From Poecilobothrus nobilitatus (lineage: Eukaryota; Arthropoda; Insecta; Diptera; Dolichopodidae): a stretch of DNA of 64,000 nt. A program made the translations under genes and the position numbers. The notes below the pieces were generated by a model. That model saw only the letters and a program-made list of their open reading frames with translations. It was not told where the DNA came from and did not search any database. The stretch is from assembly GCA_947095535.1 (NCBI GenBank), contig OX352772.1, forward strand, positions 216,432,222 through 216,496,221. Direction: 5' to 3'. The first letter of the stretch is position 1. Every line of letters starts with the position of its first letter. Positions 11,940 through 26,100 of the stretch are shown here, piece by piece.

Positions 11940-14113
11940 CAAGTAAATGTAACAGTAAGTCGATGCAACCGACTTATTAATACCCTACACCTGAATAATT
12001 CGAATTGAATTAAAAATCCATAAGTGTTTTTGGCAGCTGCTTGAAGTTCTTCCCTTTCCTGTCTTATTCAACTCGAATTTCAAGAACGTAAAAGAGGCAT
12101 CCGCTTGGGATATGCTTGACACCCTTGTATAAAATTTTAAGTTTCTATCTTAATTATTTTCGAAGATTGGTAGTCCTTGGGAGGTTTGTGTCAGCTAAAC
12201 GAAATGCCACTCCAATTCATCGAATCCATCTCAGGAACATCAAGAAAGCTTGCCAGAACACCATTCTATTAAATTTAAAGGTTCTACTTTTGTTGGTTTT
12301 GGAGATATGCTCGTTGCTCTTGTGCTCGTCCGGAAGTTTCCAAAATACGAACCTATGGTTCAAATTCTTTCAAATGTCAGTTTCCAATTTTACAGAAAAG
12401 GAAACATTACAGAACACCTTTGTACTAAAAATAAAAGTTCTATCTTTGTTGGTTGTGGAGATATACTAGTTTGCTCTGGGGCTCGTCCGGAAGCTTCCAA
12501 GATTTGAACCCATGGACCAAATCCTCACAAATTTCAGGAAAATAAATCAAACATGAAGGAACACTATTCTGCCTAATTTAAAGGTTTTATCTTTGTTCCA
12601 TTTGGAGATAATATCATTTGCTCTGAGGCTCGTTCGGAAGCTTTCAAAATCCAAACCCAAGGACCAAATCCTCTCAAATTTCAGAGGCCTAAATCATACA
12701 TGAAAGAACACCATTCTGCCAAAAGTAAAGGTTATATCTTTATTGGTTTTGGAGATAATCTCATTTGCTCTGGGACTCGTTCGGAAGCTTCCAAAACCAA
12801 ACCCATGGACCAAATCCTCTTAAATTTCAGAGACATAAATCAAAGACGAAAGAACACCATTGTACCAAATTCAAAGGTTCTACCTTTGTTCGTATTGGAT
12901 ATAATCTCATTTGCTCTGCGGCTCGTTCGGAAGTTTCCAAAATTCGAATCCACTGTTCAAATTCTTTCAAATTTAAACCCATGGCCAAATCCTCTCAAAT
13001 TTCAGAGACCTAAATCAAAAATGAAAAAACACCATTCGGCCAAATTTAAAGGTTATATATTTGTTGTTTTTGGAGATAATCTCATTTGCTCTGGGGTTCG
13101 TTCGGAAGCTTCCAAAATCCAAACCCATGGACCACATCCTCTTAAATTTTAGAGACATAAATCAAACTGGAAGAAACATCATTATAAAAAATTTAAAGGA
13201 TCTATCTTTATTGGTTTTGGAGATAATCTCGTTTGCTCTGGGGCTCGTTCGGAAGCTTCCAAAACCCGAACCCATGGACCAAATCTTCTCACATTTCAGA
13301 GACTTAAATAAAACATGAAAGAACACCACCCTGCAAAATTTAAAGGTTATATCTTTGTTGGTTTTGGAGATAATCTCATTTGCTCTGGTGCTCGTTCGGA
13401 ATTTTCCAAATCCAAACCCATGGACCAAATCCTCTTAAATTTCAGAGGCCTAAATCATACATGAAAGAACACCATTCTGGCAAAAGTAAAGGTTATATCT
13501 TTATTGGTTTTGGAGATAATCTCATTTGCTCTGGGGCTCGTTCGGAAGCTTCCAAATCCAAACTCCTGGACCAAATCCTCTTAAATTTCAGAGACATAAA
13601 TCGAACGGGACGGAACATCATTGTACAAAATTTAAAGGTTCTATCTTTGTTGGTTTTGGAGATAATCTCATTTGCTCTGGTGCTCGTTCGGAAGCTTCCA
13701 AAACCCAAACCCATGGACCAAATCCTCTTAAATTTCAGAGACATAAATCGAACGGGAAGAAACATCATTGTACAAAATTTGAAGGTTCTAGCTTTGTTGC
13801 TTTTGGAGATAATCTCGTTTGCTCCGGAATCATTCGGAAGCTTCCAGAATCCGAACCCATGGACGCATTTTGTCCAGATTCGAACTTAGCCTTTCTTTCG
13901 TAATTAGTAACCTACTATATAAATTTCATCAAGATAGCATCATTATTTTTTGAGTTATCGTGCGTACGGACGGACGGACGGACATCGCTTAATCGACTCC
14001 GGCGGTGATCCTGATTCAGAATATATATACATGTCTATACCTAACTCGCTTCCTTTTGGTGGTTACAAACACCATACCAAGTTAATATACCCTATACTTT
14101 AGGTGTAGGGTAT
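11940..14113 (+). mobile_element. Non-autonomous Helentron/DINE-like element inserted in the satellite
   Basis: The insert lies cleanly between aaaaagaaaa and aaaatgaaagttgg, which adjoin in uninterrupted units. No target duplication is seen, as known for Helitron-type insertion. Near the left end are a 7-bp-stem hairpin (11,956-11,976) and ATACCCTACACC (11,980-11,991). The right end has the inverted match GGTGTAGGGTAT (14,102-14,113) within a terminal hairpin. Internal tandem repeats and a GGAC tract (13,966-13,983) match the plan of Helentron-associated INE and mini-me/DINE-1 elements of flies. No transposase or helicase is encoded; short open frames in it are repeat-derived. The family name is inferred from architecture. 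Confidence 0.75.
12290..13880 (+). repeat. Internal minisatellite of the Helentron-like element, 11 copies of ~146 bp
   Basis: Each copy has ggttttggagataatctc, a ctcgttcggaagcttcc core with the GGAAGCTTCC palindrome, and accaaatcctcttaaatttc. Cores lie near 12334, 12489, 12634, 12780, 12928, 13105, 13250, 13396, 13541, 13688 and 13836, so the period is ~146 bp with two longer steps. Open frames across it on both strands arise because 146 is not a multiple of 3 and stops are sparse; I do not treat them as genes. Confidence 0.9.
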
Positions 14114-14114
14114 A
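14086..14114 (+). other. 3' terminal hairpin of the Helentron-like element
   Basis: TATACCCTA pairs with TAGGGTATA (9 bp, 11-nt loop). It lies at the element's right edge, where Helitron-type elements carry a hairpin before the 3' end. Confidence 0.7.
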
Positions 14115-17100
14115 AAAATGAAAGTTGGTTGGTAAATCATTGAGTAAAACGGTTTTAAATGTCTGCCATTTACAGATTAAATTTTATACGATGATATGGA
14201 AATATTAGAAAAACAACCAAAAAAAAAAAACAGAATTGCATCGAACTTGCAAACCTCAGAACTTCGTAGTTTACGAATCGGTCACTCTACCACCGCACCA
14301 AACGCTTCACTAAAATCTGAATGTTTATATTCAGTTATATTGTGAAATTTTTATTTCCTACCATACAAACTATATTTTAAAAATTTATTTATGTATTTAG
14401 AACAAAAAAAAAAAAAGCAAAAACCAAAAAGCAAAATTTAAAATTCAACGGAATAAAAGAGCGTCGTTTTTGAATATGTATATTATAGGTATAGATTATA
14501 CATACTATATGATACATATGTATATACTTTACATGGGATTTTTATAAAAATGGAAAATTATTAATGAATATCAGAAAATTTTGGAAAAATATTAATCTTA
14601 TAACATGGCTGTACTGAATATTTATCATTTCAAAAGAAAAAACTGATATTAATGAAAATCAGAAAATTTTGGAAAAATATTAATCTTGTAAGATGGCTGT
14701 ACTGAATATTTATCATTTAAAAAGAAAAAAATGAAAGTTGGTTGGTAAATCATTGAGTAAAACGGCTTTAAATGTCTGTCATTTACAGATTAAATATTAT
14801 GATATAATGATATGAAAATATCAGAAAAACAACCACAAAAAAAAAAAAATAGAATTGCACGAACTTGCAACCTTAAAACTTCGAAGTTTACGAATTGACC
14901 ACTCTACCATTGCACCAAACCTTTCACCGAAATCTGAATGTTTATATTCAGTTATATTGTGAAATATTTATTTCCTACCATAAAAACTATATTTTAAAAT
15001 TTTATTTATGTATTTAGAAAAAAAAAACAAAAAGCAAAAACAAAAAAGCAAAATTTAAAATTCAACGGAATAAAAGAGCGTCGTTTTTGAATATGTATAT
15101 TATAGGTATAGATTATACATACTATATGATACATATGTATATACTTTACATGGGTTTTTTATAAAAATGGAAAATTATTAATGAAAATCAGAAAATTTTG
15201 GAAAAATATTAATCTTGTAATATGGCTGTACTGAATATTTATTATTTAAAATGAAAAAAAAGAAAGTTGGTTAGTAAATATTGACTAAAAGGGTTTGATA
15301 TGTCTGTCATTTACAGATAAAATATTATGATATGAAAATATCAGAAAAACAACCAAAAAAAAAAAAAAATAGAATTGCACGAACTTGCAACCTTAAAACT
15401 TCGAAGTTTACGAATCGGCCACTTCACCAAAATCTGAATGTTTATATTCAGTTATATTGTGAAATTTTTATTTCCTACCATACAAATTATATTTTAAAAT
15501 TTTATTTATGTATTTAGAAAAAAAAGAAAAAGCAAAAACAAAAAAGCAAAATTTAAAATTTAACGGAATAAAAGAGCGTCGTTTTTGAATATCTATATTA
15601 TAGGTATAGATTATACATACTATATGATACATATGTATATACTTTAGATGGGTTTTTATAAAAATGGAAAATTATTAATGAAAATCAGAAAATTTTGGAA
15701 AAATATTAATCTTGTAAGATGGCTGTACTGAATATTTATCATTTAAAAAGAAAAAACTGAAAGTTGGTTGGTTAATCATTGAGTAAAACGGTTTTAAATG
15801 TCTGTCATTTACAGATTAAATTTTATATGATGATATGGAAATATTAGAAAAACAACCAAAAAAAAAAAAACAGAATTGCATCGAACTTGTAAATCTCAGA
15901 ACTTCGAAGTTTACGAATCGGTCACTCTACCACCGCACCAAACCCTTCACTAAAATCTGAATGTTTATATTCAGTTATATTGTGAAATTTTTATTTCCTA
16001 CCATACAAACTATATTATAAAATTTTATTTATGTATTTAGAAAAAAAAGAAAAAGCAAAAACAAAATGAATGTTTATATTCAGTTATATTGTGAAATTTT
16101 TATTTCCTACCATACAAACTATATTTTAAAATTTTACTTATGTATTTAGAAAAAAAAACCAAAAGCAAAAACAAAAAAGCAAAATTTAAAATTCAACGGA
16201 ATAAAAGAGCGTCGTTTTTGAATATGTATATTATAAGTATAGATTATACATACTATATGATACAAATGTATATACATTACATGGGTTTTTTATAAAAATG
16301 GAAAATTATTAATGAAAATCAGAAAATTTTGGAAAAATATTAATCTTGTAAGATGGCTGTACTGAATATTTATCATTTAAAAAGAAAAAAATTAAAGTTG
16401 GTTGGTAAATCATTGATTAAAACGGTTTTAAATGTCTGTCATTTACAGATTAAATATTATGATATGATGATATGAAAATATCAGAAAAACACCCAAAAAC
16501 AAAAAAATAAAATTGGATCGAACTTGCAAACCTCAGAACTTCGAAGTTTACGAATGGGTCACTCTACCACCGCACCAAACCCTTCACCAAAATCTGTATG
16601 TTTATATTCAGTTATATTGTGAAATTTTTATTTCCTACCATACAAACTATATTATAAAATTTTATTTATGTATTTAAAAAAAAAAAAGAAAAAGCAAAAA
16701 CAAAAAAGCAAAATTTAAAATTCAACGGAATAAAAGAGCGTCGTTTTTGAATATGTATATTATAGGTATAGATTATACATACTATATGACACATATGTAT
16801 ATACTGTACATGGGTTTTTTATAAAAATGGAAAATTTTTACTGAAAATCAGAAAATTTTGGAAAAATATTAATTTTGTAAGATGGCTGTACTGAATATTT
16901 ATCATTCAAAAAGAAAAAAATTAAGGTTGGTTGATAAATCATTGAGTAAAAGAGTTTTGAATATCTGTCATTTACTGATTAAATATTATGATATGATGAT
17001 ATGAAAATATTAGTAAAACAACCAAAAAAAAAAAAAATAGAATTGCATCGAAATTGCAAACCTCTGAACTTGGAAGTATACTAATTGGCCGCTCTACCAC

Positions 17101-20100
17101 TGCACCTAACTCTTCACTAAAATCTGAATGTTTATATTCATTTATATTGTGAAATTTTTATTTCCTACCATACAAACTATATTTTAAAATTTTATTTATG
17201 TATTTAGAAAAAAAAACAAAAAGCAAAAACAAAAAAGCAAAATTTAAAATTCAACGGAATAAAAGAGGGTCGTTTTTGAATATGTATATTATAGGTATAG
17301 ATTATACATACTATATGATACATATGTATATACTTTACATGGGTTTTTTATAAAAATGGAAAATTATTAATGAAAATCAGAAAATTTTGGAAAAATGTTA
17401 ATCTTGTAAGATGGCTGTACTGAATATTTATCATTTAAAAAGAAAAAATGAAAGTTGGTTGGTAAATCATTGAGTAAAACAGTTTTAAATGTCTGACATT
17501 TACAGATAAAATATTATGATATGATGATATGAAAATATCAGAAAAACAACCAAAAAAAAAAAAAATTGAATTGCACGAACTTGCAACCTTCAAACTTCGA
17601 AGTTTACGAATCGGCCACTCTACCACTGCACCAAACCCTTCACCAAAATCTGAATGTTTTTTATTCAGTTATATTGTGAAATTTTTATTTCCTACCATAA
17701 AAACTATATTTTAAAATTTTATTTATGTATTTTGAAAAAAAAGAAAAAGCAAAAACAAAACAGCAAAATTTAACGGAATAAAAGAGCGTCGTTTTTGAAT
17801 ATCTATATTATAGGTATAGATTATACATACTATATGATACATATGTATATACTGTACATGGGTTTTTTATAAAAATGGAAAATTATTAATGAAAATCAGA
17901 AAATTTTGGAAAAATATTAATCTTGTAAGATGGTTGTACTGAATATTTATCATTTAAAAAGAAAAAAATGAAAGATGGTTGGTAAATCATTGAGTAAAAG
18001 GGTTTTAAATGTCTGTCATTTACAGATTAAATATTATGATATGATGATATGGAAATATTACAAAAACAACAAAAAAAAAAAAAACAGAATTGCATCGAAC
18101 TTGCAACCTTCAAACTTCGAAGTTTACGAATCGGCCACTCTACCACTGCACCAAACCCTTCACCAAAATCTGTATGTTTATATTCAGTTATATTGTGAAA
18201 TTTTTATTTCCTACCATACAAACTATATTATAAAATTTTATTTATGTATTTAGAAAAAAAAGAAAAAGCAAAAACAAAAAAGCAAAATTAAACGGAATAA
18301 AAAAGCGTCGTTTTTGAATATCTATATTATAGGTACATATTATACATACTATATGATACATATGAATCTACTTTACATGGGTTTTTTATAAAAATGGAAA
18401 ATTATTACTGAAAATCAGAAAATTTTGAAAAAATATTAATCTTGTAAGATGGCTGTACTGAATATTTATCATTCAAAAACAAAAAAATTAAAGTTGGTTA
18501 GTAAATCATTGAGTAAAAGTGTTTTAAATGTCTGTCATTTACAGATTAAATATTATGATATGATGATATGAAAATATCAGAAAAACACCCAAAAACAAAA
18601 CAATAGAATTGCATCGAACTTGCAAACCTTAAAACTTCGAATTTTACGAATCGGCCACTCTACCATTGCACCAGACCCTTCACTAAAATCTGTATGTTTA
18701 TATTCAGTTATATTGTGAAATTTTTATTTCCTACCATACAAACTATATTATAAATTTTTATTTACATATTTAGAACAAAAAAAAAAAAGCAAAAACAAAA
18801 CATTTTTGAATATGTATATTATAGGTATAGATTATACATACTATATGATACATATGTATATACTTTACATGGGATTTTTATAAAAATGGAAAATTATTAA
18901 TGAACATCAGAAAATTTTGGAAAAATATTAATCTTGTAAGATGGCTGTACTGAATATTTATCATTTAAAAAGTAAAAAATGAAAGTTGGTTAGTAAATCA
19001 TTGAGTAAAAGGGTTTTAAGTGTCTGTCATTTACAGATAAAATATTATGATATTAAAATATCAGAAAAACAACAAAAAAAAAAAAAAATAGAATTGCATC
19101 GAACTTGCAACCTTAAAACTTCGGAGTTTACGAATCGGCCTCTACCACTGCACCAAATCCTTCACTAAAATCTGAATGTTTATATTCAGTTATATTGTGA
19201 AATTTTTATTTCCTACCATACAAACTATATTATAAAATTTTATTTATGTATTTAGAAATAAAAACAAAAAATAAAAACAAAAAAGCAAAATTTAAAATTC
19301 AACGGAATAAAAGAGCGTCGTTTTTGAATATGTATATTATAGGTATAGATTATACATACTATATGATACATATGTATATACTTTACATGGGTTTTTTATA
19401 ACAATGGAAAATTATTAATGAAAATCAGAAAATTTTGGAAAAATATTAATCTTGTAATATGGCTGTACTGAATATTTATTATTTAAAATGAAAAAAAAGA
19501 AAGTTGGTTAGTAAATATTGAGTAAACGGGTTTTAAATGTCTGTCATTTATAGATTAAATATTATGATATGATGATATGAAAATATCAGAAAAACAACCA
19601 AAAACAAAAAAATAGAATTGCATCAAACTTGCAACCTTAAAACTTCGAAGTTTACGAATCGGCCACTCTACCACTGCACCAGACCCTTCACTAAAATCTG
19701 TATGTTTATATTCAGTTATATTGTGAAATTTTTATTTCCTACCATACAAACTATATTATAAAATTTTATTTACGTATTTAGAATAAAAAAAAAAAGCAAA
19801 AACAAAAAAGCAAAATTTAAAATTCAACGGAATAAAAGAGTGTAATTTTTGAATATGTATATTATAGGTATAGATTATACATACTATATGATACATATGT
19901 ATATACTTTACATGGGATTTTTATAAAAATGGAAAATTATTAATGAACATCAGAAAATTTTGGAAAAATATTAATCTTGTAAGATGGCTGTACTGAATAT
20001 TTATCATTTAAAAAGAAAAAAATGAAAGTTGGTTAGTAAATCATTGAGTAAAAGGGTTTTAAATGTCTGTCATTTACAGATAAAATATTATGATATTAAA

Positions 20101-23100
20101 ATATCAGAAAAACAACCAAAAAAAAAAAAAATAGAATTGCATCGAACTTGCAACCTTAAAACTTCGAAGTTTACGAATCGGCCACTCTACCACTGCACCA
20201 GACCCTTCACTAAAATTTGAATGTTTATATTCAGTTATATTGTGAAATTTTTATTTCCTACCATACAAACTATATTTTAAAATTTTATTTATGTATTTAG
20301 AACAAAAAAAAAAAAAGCAAAAACAAAAAAGCAAAATTTAATGTTCAACGGAATAAAGGAGCGTCGTTTTTGAATATCTATATTATAGGTATAGATTATA
20401 CATACTATATGATGCATATGTATATACGTTACGTGCGTTTTTTATAAAAATGGAAAATTATTAATGAAAATCAGAAAATTTTGGAAAAATATTAATCTTG
20501 TAAGATGGCTGTACTGAATATTTATCATTTAAAAAGAAAAAAATGAAAGTTGGTTGGTAAATCATTGAGTAAAACGGTTTTAAATGTCTGTCGTGTACAG
20601 ATTAAATATTATGATATGATGATATGAAAATATCAGGAAAACACCCAAAAAACTAAAAATAGAATTGCATCGAACTTGCAAACCTTAAAACTTCGAATTT
20701 TACGAATCGGCCACTCTACCACTGCACCAGACCCTTCACTAAAATCTGTATGTTTATATTCAGTTATATTGTGAAATTTTTATTTCCTACCATACAAACT
20801 ATATTTTAAAATTTTATTTATGTATTTAGAAGAAAAAGCAAAACCAAAAAAGCAAAATTTAAAATTTAACGGAATAAAAGAGCGTCGTTTTTGAATATCT
20901 ATATTATAGGTATAGATTATACCTACTATATGATACATATGTATATACTTTACATGGGTTTTTTATAAAAATGGAAAATTATTAATGAACATCAGAAAAT
21001 TTTGGAAAAATATTAATCTTGTAAGATGGCTGTACTGAATATTTATCATTTAAAAAGAAAAAAATGAAAGTTGGTTGGTAAATCATTGAGTAAAACGGTT
21101 TTAAATGTCTGTCGTGTACAGATTAAATATTATGATATGATGATATGAAAATATCAGGAAAACACCCAAAAAACTAAAAATAGAATTGCATCGAACTTGC
21201 AAACCTTAAAACTTCGAATTTTACGAATCGGCCACTCTACCACTGCACCAAACCCTTCACCAAAATCTGAATGTTTATATTCAGTTATATTGTGAAATTT
21301 TTATTTCCTACCATACAAAATATATTATACAATTTTATTTATGTATTTAGAAGAAAAAGCAAAACCAAAAAAGCAAAATTTAAAATTTAACGGAATAAAA
21401 GAGCGTCGTTTTTGAATATCTATATTATAGGTATAGATTATACCTACTATATGATACATATGTATATACTTTACATGGGTTTTTTATAAAAATGGAAAAT
21501 TATTAATGAACATCAGAAAATTTTGGAAAAATATTAATCTTGTAAGATGGCTGTACTGAATATTTATCATTCAAAAAGAAAAAAATGAAGGTTGGTTGGT
21601 AAATCATTGAGTAAAAGGGTTTTAAATGTCTGTCATTTACAGATAAAATATTATGATATGATGATATGAAAATATTAGTAAAACAACCAAAAAAATAAAA
21701 AAAAAAGAATTGCATCGAACTTGCAAACCTCTGAACTTGGAAGTATACTAATCGGCCACTCTACCACTGCACCAAACCCTTCACTAAAATCTGAATGTTT
21801 ATATTCAGTTATATTGTGAAATTTTTATTTCCTACCATACAAACTATATTTTAAAATTTTATTTATGTATTTAGAAAAAAAAAACAAAAAGCAAAAACAA
21901 AAAAGCAAAATTTAAAATTCAACGGAATAAAAGAGCGTCGTTTTTGAATATCTATATTATAGGTATAGATTATAAATACTATATGATACATATGTATATA
22001 CGTTACATGGGTTTTTTATAAAAATGGAAAATTATTAATGAAAATCAGAAAATTTTGAAAAAATATTAATCTTGTAAGATGGCTGTACTGAATATTTATC
22101 ATTTAAAAACAAAAAAATGAAAGATGGTTGGTAAACCATTGAGTAAAAGGGTTTTAACTGTCTGTCATTTACAGATTAAATATTATGATATGATGATATG
22201 AAAATATCAGTAAAACAACCAAAAAAAAAAAAAATAGAATTGCACGAACTTGCAACCTTAAAACTTCGAAGTTTACGAATCGGCCACTCTACCACTGCAC
22301 CAAACCCTTCACCAAAATCTGAATGTTTATATTCAGTTATATTGTGAATTTTTTATTTCCTACCATACAAAATATATTATAAAATTTTATTTATGTATTT
22401 AGAAAAAAAAGAAAAAGCAAAAACAAAAAAGCAAAATTTAAAATTTAACGGAATAAAAGAGCGTCGTTTTTGAATATCTATATTATAGGTATAGATTATA
22501 CATACTATATGATACATATGTATATACTTTACATGGGTTTTTTATAAAAATTGAAAATTATTAATGAAAATCAGAAAATTTTGGAAAAATATTAATCTTG
22601 TAAGATGGCTGTACTGAATATTTATCATTTAAAAAGAAAAAAATGAAAGTTGGTTGGTAAATCATTGAGTAAAACGGTTTTAAATTTCTGTCATTTACAG
22701 ATTAAATATTATGATATGATGATATGGAAATATTAGAAAAACAACCAAAAAAAAAAAAATCGGTCACTCTACCACCGCACCAAACCCTTCACTAAAATCT
22801 GAATGTTTATATTCAGTTATATTGTGAAATTTTTATTTCCTACCATACAAACTATATTTTAAAATTTTATTTATATATTTAGAAAAAAAAAACAAAAAGC
22901 AAAAACAAAAAAGCAAAATTTAAAATTCAACGGAATAAACGAGCGTTGTTTTTGAATATGTATATTATAGGTATAGATTATACATACTATATAATACATA
23001 TGTATATACTTTACTTTTGGGTTTTCTATAAAAATGGAAAATTATTAATGAAAATCAGAAAATTTTGGAAAAATATTAATCTTGTAAGATTGCTGTACTG

Positions 23101-26100
23101 AATATTTATCATTTAAAAAGAAAAAAATTAAAGTTGGTTGGTAAATCATTGAGTAAAACGGTTTTAAATGTCTGTCATTTACAGATTAAATATTATGATA
23201 AGATGATATGGAAATATTAGAAAAACAACCAAAAAAAAAAAACACAATTGCATCGAACTTGCAAACCTCAGAACTTCGAAGTTTACGAATCGGTCACTCT
23301 ACCACCGCACCAAACCCTTCACTAAAATCTGAATGTTTATATTCAGTTATATTGTGAAATTTTTATTTCCTACCATACAAACTATATTTTAAAATTTTTT
23401 TTATGTATTTAGAACAAAAAAAAAAAGCAAAATTTAAAATTCAACGGAATAAAAGAGCGTCGTTTTTGAATATGTATATTATAGGTATAGATTATACATA
23501 CTATATGATACATATTTATATACTTTACATGGGATTTTTATAAAAATGGAAAATTATTAATGAATATCAGAAAATTTTGGAAAAATATTAATCTTGTAAG
23601 ATGGCTGTACTAAATATTTATCATTCAAAAAGAAAAAAATGAAAGTTGGTTGATAAATCATTGAGTAAAAGGGTTTTAAATGTCTGTCATTTACAGATAA
23701 AATATTATGATATGATGATATGAAAATATCAGAAAAACAACCAAAAAAAAAAAAAATAGAATTGCACGAACTTGCAACCTTAAAACTTCGAAGTTTACGA
23801 ATCGGCCACTCTACCACTGCACCAAACCCTTCACCAAAATCTGAATGTTTTTTATTCAGTTATATTGTGAAATTTTTATTTCCTACAATACAAACTATAT
23901 TTTAAAATTTTATTTATGTATTTAGAAAAAAAAGAAAAAGCTAAAACAAAAAGCAAAATTTAACGGAATAAAAGAGCGTCGTTTTTGAATATCTATATTA
24001 TAGGTATAGATTATACATACTATATGATGCATATGTATATACGTTACATGGGTTTTTTATAAAAATGGAAAATTATTAATGAAAATCAGAAAATTTTGGA
24101 AAAATATTAATCTTGTAAGATGGCTGTACTGAATATTTATCATTCAAAAAGAAAAAAATGAAGGTTGGTTGGTAAATCATTGAGTAAAAGGGTTTTAAAT
24201 GTCTGTCATTTACAGATAAAATATTATGATATGATGATATGAAAATATTAGTAAAACAACCAAAAATATAAAAAAAAGAGAATTGCATCGAACTTGCAAA
24301 CCTCTGAACTTGGAAGTATACTAATCGGCCACTCTACCACTGCACCAAACCCTTCACTAAAATCTGAATGTTTATATTCAGTTATATTGTGAAATTTTTA
24401 TTTTCTACCATACAAACTATATTTTAAAATTTTATTTATGTATTTAGAAAAAAAAAACAAAAAGCAAAAACAAAAAAGCAAAATTTAAAATTCAACGGAA
24501 TAAAAGAGCGTCGTTTTTGAATATCTATATTATACGTATAGATTATACATACTATATGATACATATGTATATACGTTACATGGGTTTTTTATAAAAATGG
24601 AAAATTATTAATGAAAATCAGAAAATTTTGAAAAAATATTAATCTTGTAAGATGGCTGTACTGAATATTTATCATTTAAAAACAAAAAAATGAAAGATGG
24701 TTGGTAAACCATTGAGTAAAAGGGTTTTAACTGTCTGTCATTTACAGATTAAATATTATGATATGATGATATGAAAATATCAGTAAAACAACCAAAAAAA
24801 AAAAAAATAGAATTGCACGAACTTGCAACCTTAAAACTTCGAAGTTTACGAATCGGCCACTCTACCACTGCACCAAACCCTTCACCAAAATCTGAATGTT
24901 TATATTCAGTTATATTGTGAATTTTTTATTTCCTACCATACAAAATATATTATAAAATTTTATTTATGTATTTAGAAAAAAAAGAAAAAGCAAAAACAAA
25001 AAAGCAAAATTTAAAATTTAACGGAATAAAAGAGCGTCGTTTTTGAATATCTATATTATAGGTATAGATTATACATACTATATGATACATATGTATATAC
25101 TTTACATGGGTTTTTTATAAAAATGGAAAATTATTAATGAAAATCAGAAAATTTTGGAAAAATATTAATCTTGTAAGATGGCTGTACTGAATATTTATCA
25201 TTTAAAAAGAAAAAAATGAAAGTTGGTTGGTAAATCATTGAGTAAAACGGTTTTAAATTTCTGTCATTTACAGATTAAATATTATGATATGATGATATGG
25301 AAATATTAGAAAAACAACCAAAAAAAAAAAAATCGGTCACTCTACCACCGCACCAAACCCTTCACTAAAATCTGAATGTTTATATTCAGTTATATTGTGA
25401 AATTTTTATTTCCTACCATACAAACTATATTTTAAAATTTTATTTATATATTTAGAAAAAAAAAACAAAAAGCAAAAACAAAAAAGCAAAATTTAAAATT
25501 CAACGGAATAAACGAGCGTTGTTTTTGAATATGTATATTATAGGTATAGATTATACATACTATATAATACATATGTATATACTTTACTTTTGGGTTTTCT
25601 ATAAAAATGGAAAATTATTAATGAAAATCAGAAAATTTTGGAAAAATATTAATCTTGTAAGATTGCTGTACTGAATATTTATCATTTAAAAAGAAAAAAA
25701 TTAAAGTTGGTTGGTAAATCATTGAGTAAAACGGTTTTAAATGTCTGTCATTTACAGATTAAATATTATGATAAGATGATATGGAAATATTAGAAAAACA
25801 ACCAAAAAAAAAAAACACAATTGCATCGAACTTGCAAACCTCAGAACTTCGAAGTTTACGAATCGGTCACTCTACCACCGCACCAAACCCTTCACTAAAA
25901 TCTGAATGTTTATATTCAGTTATATTGTGAAATTTTTATTTCCTACCATACAAACTATATTTTAAAATTTTTTTTATGTATTTAGAACAAAAAAAAAAAG
26001 CAAAATTTAAAATTCAACGGAATAAAAGAGCGTCGTTTTTGAATATGTATATTATAGGTATAGATTATACCTACTATATGATACATATTTATATACTTTA

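Noticed and set aside
12116..13903. Overlapping frames of up to 169 residues on both strands in the Helentron-like element
   Set aside because: They are translations of the 146-bp tandem repeat in three phases, with the same peptide words recurring in different frames; the sibling copy at 49-50 kb gives similar shadows.
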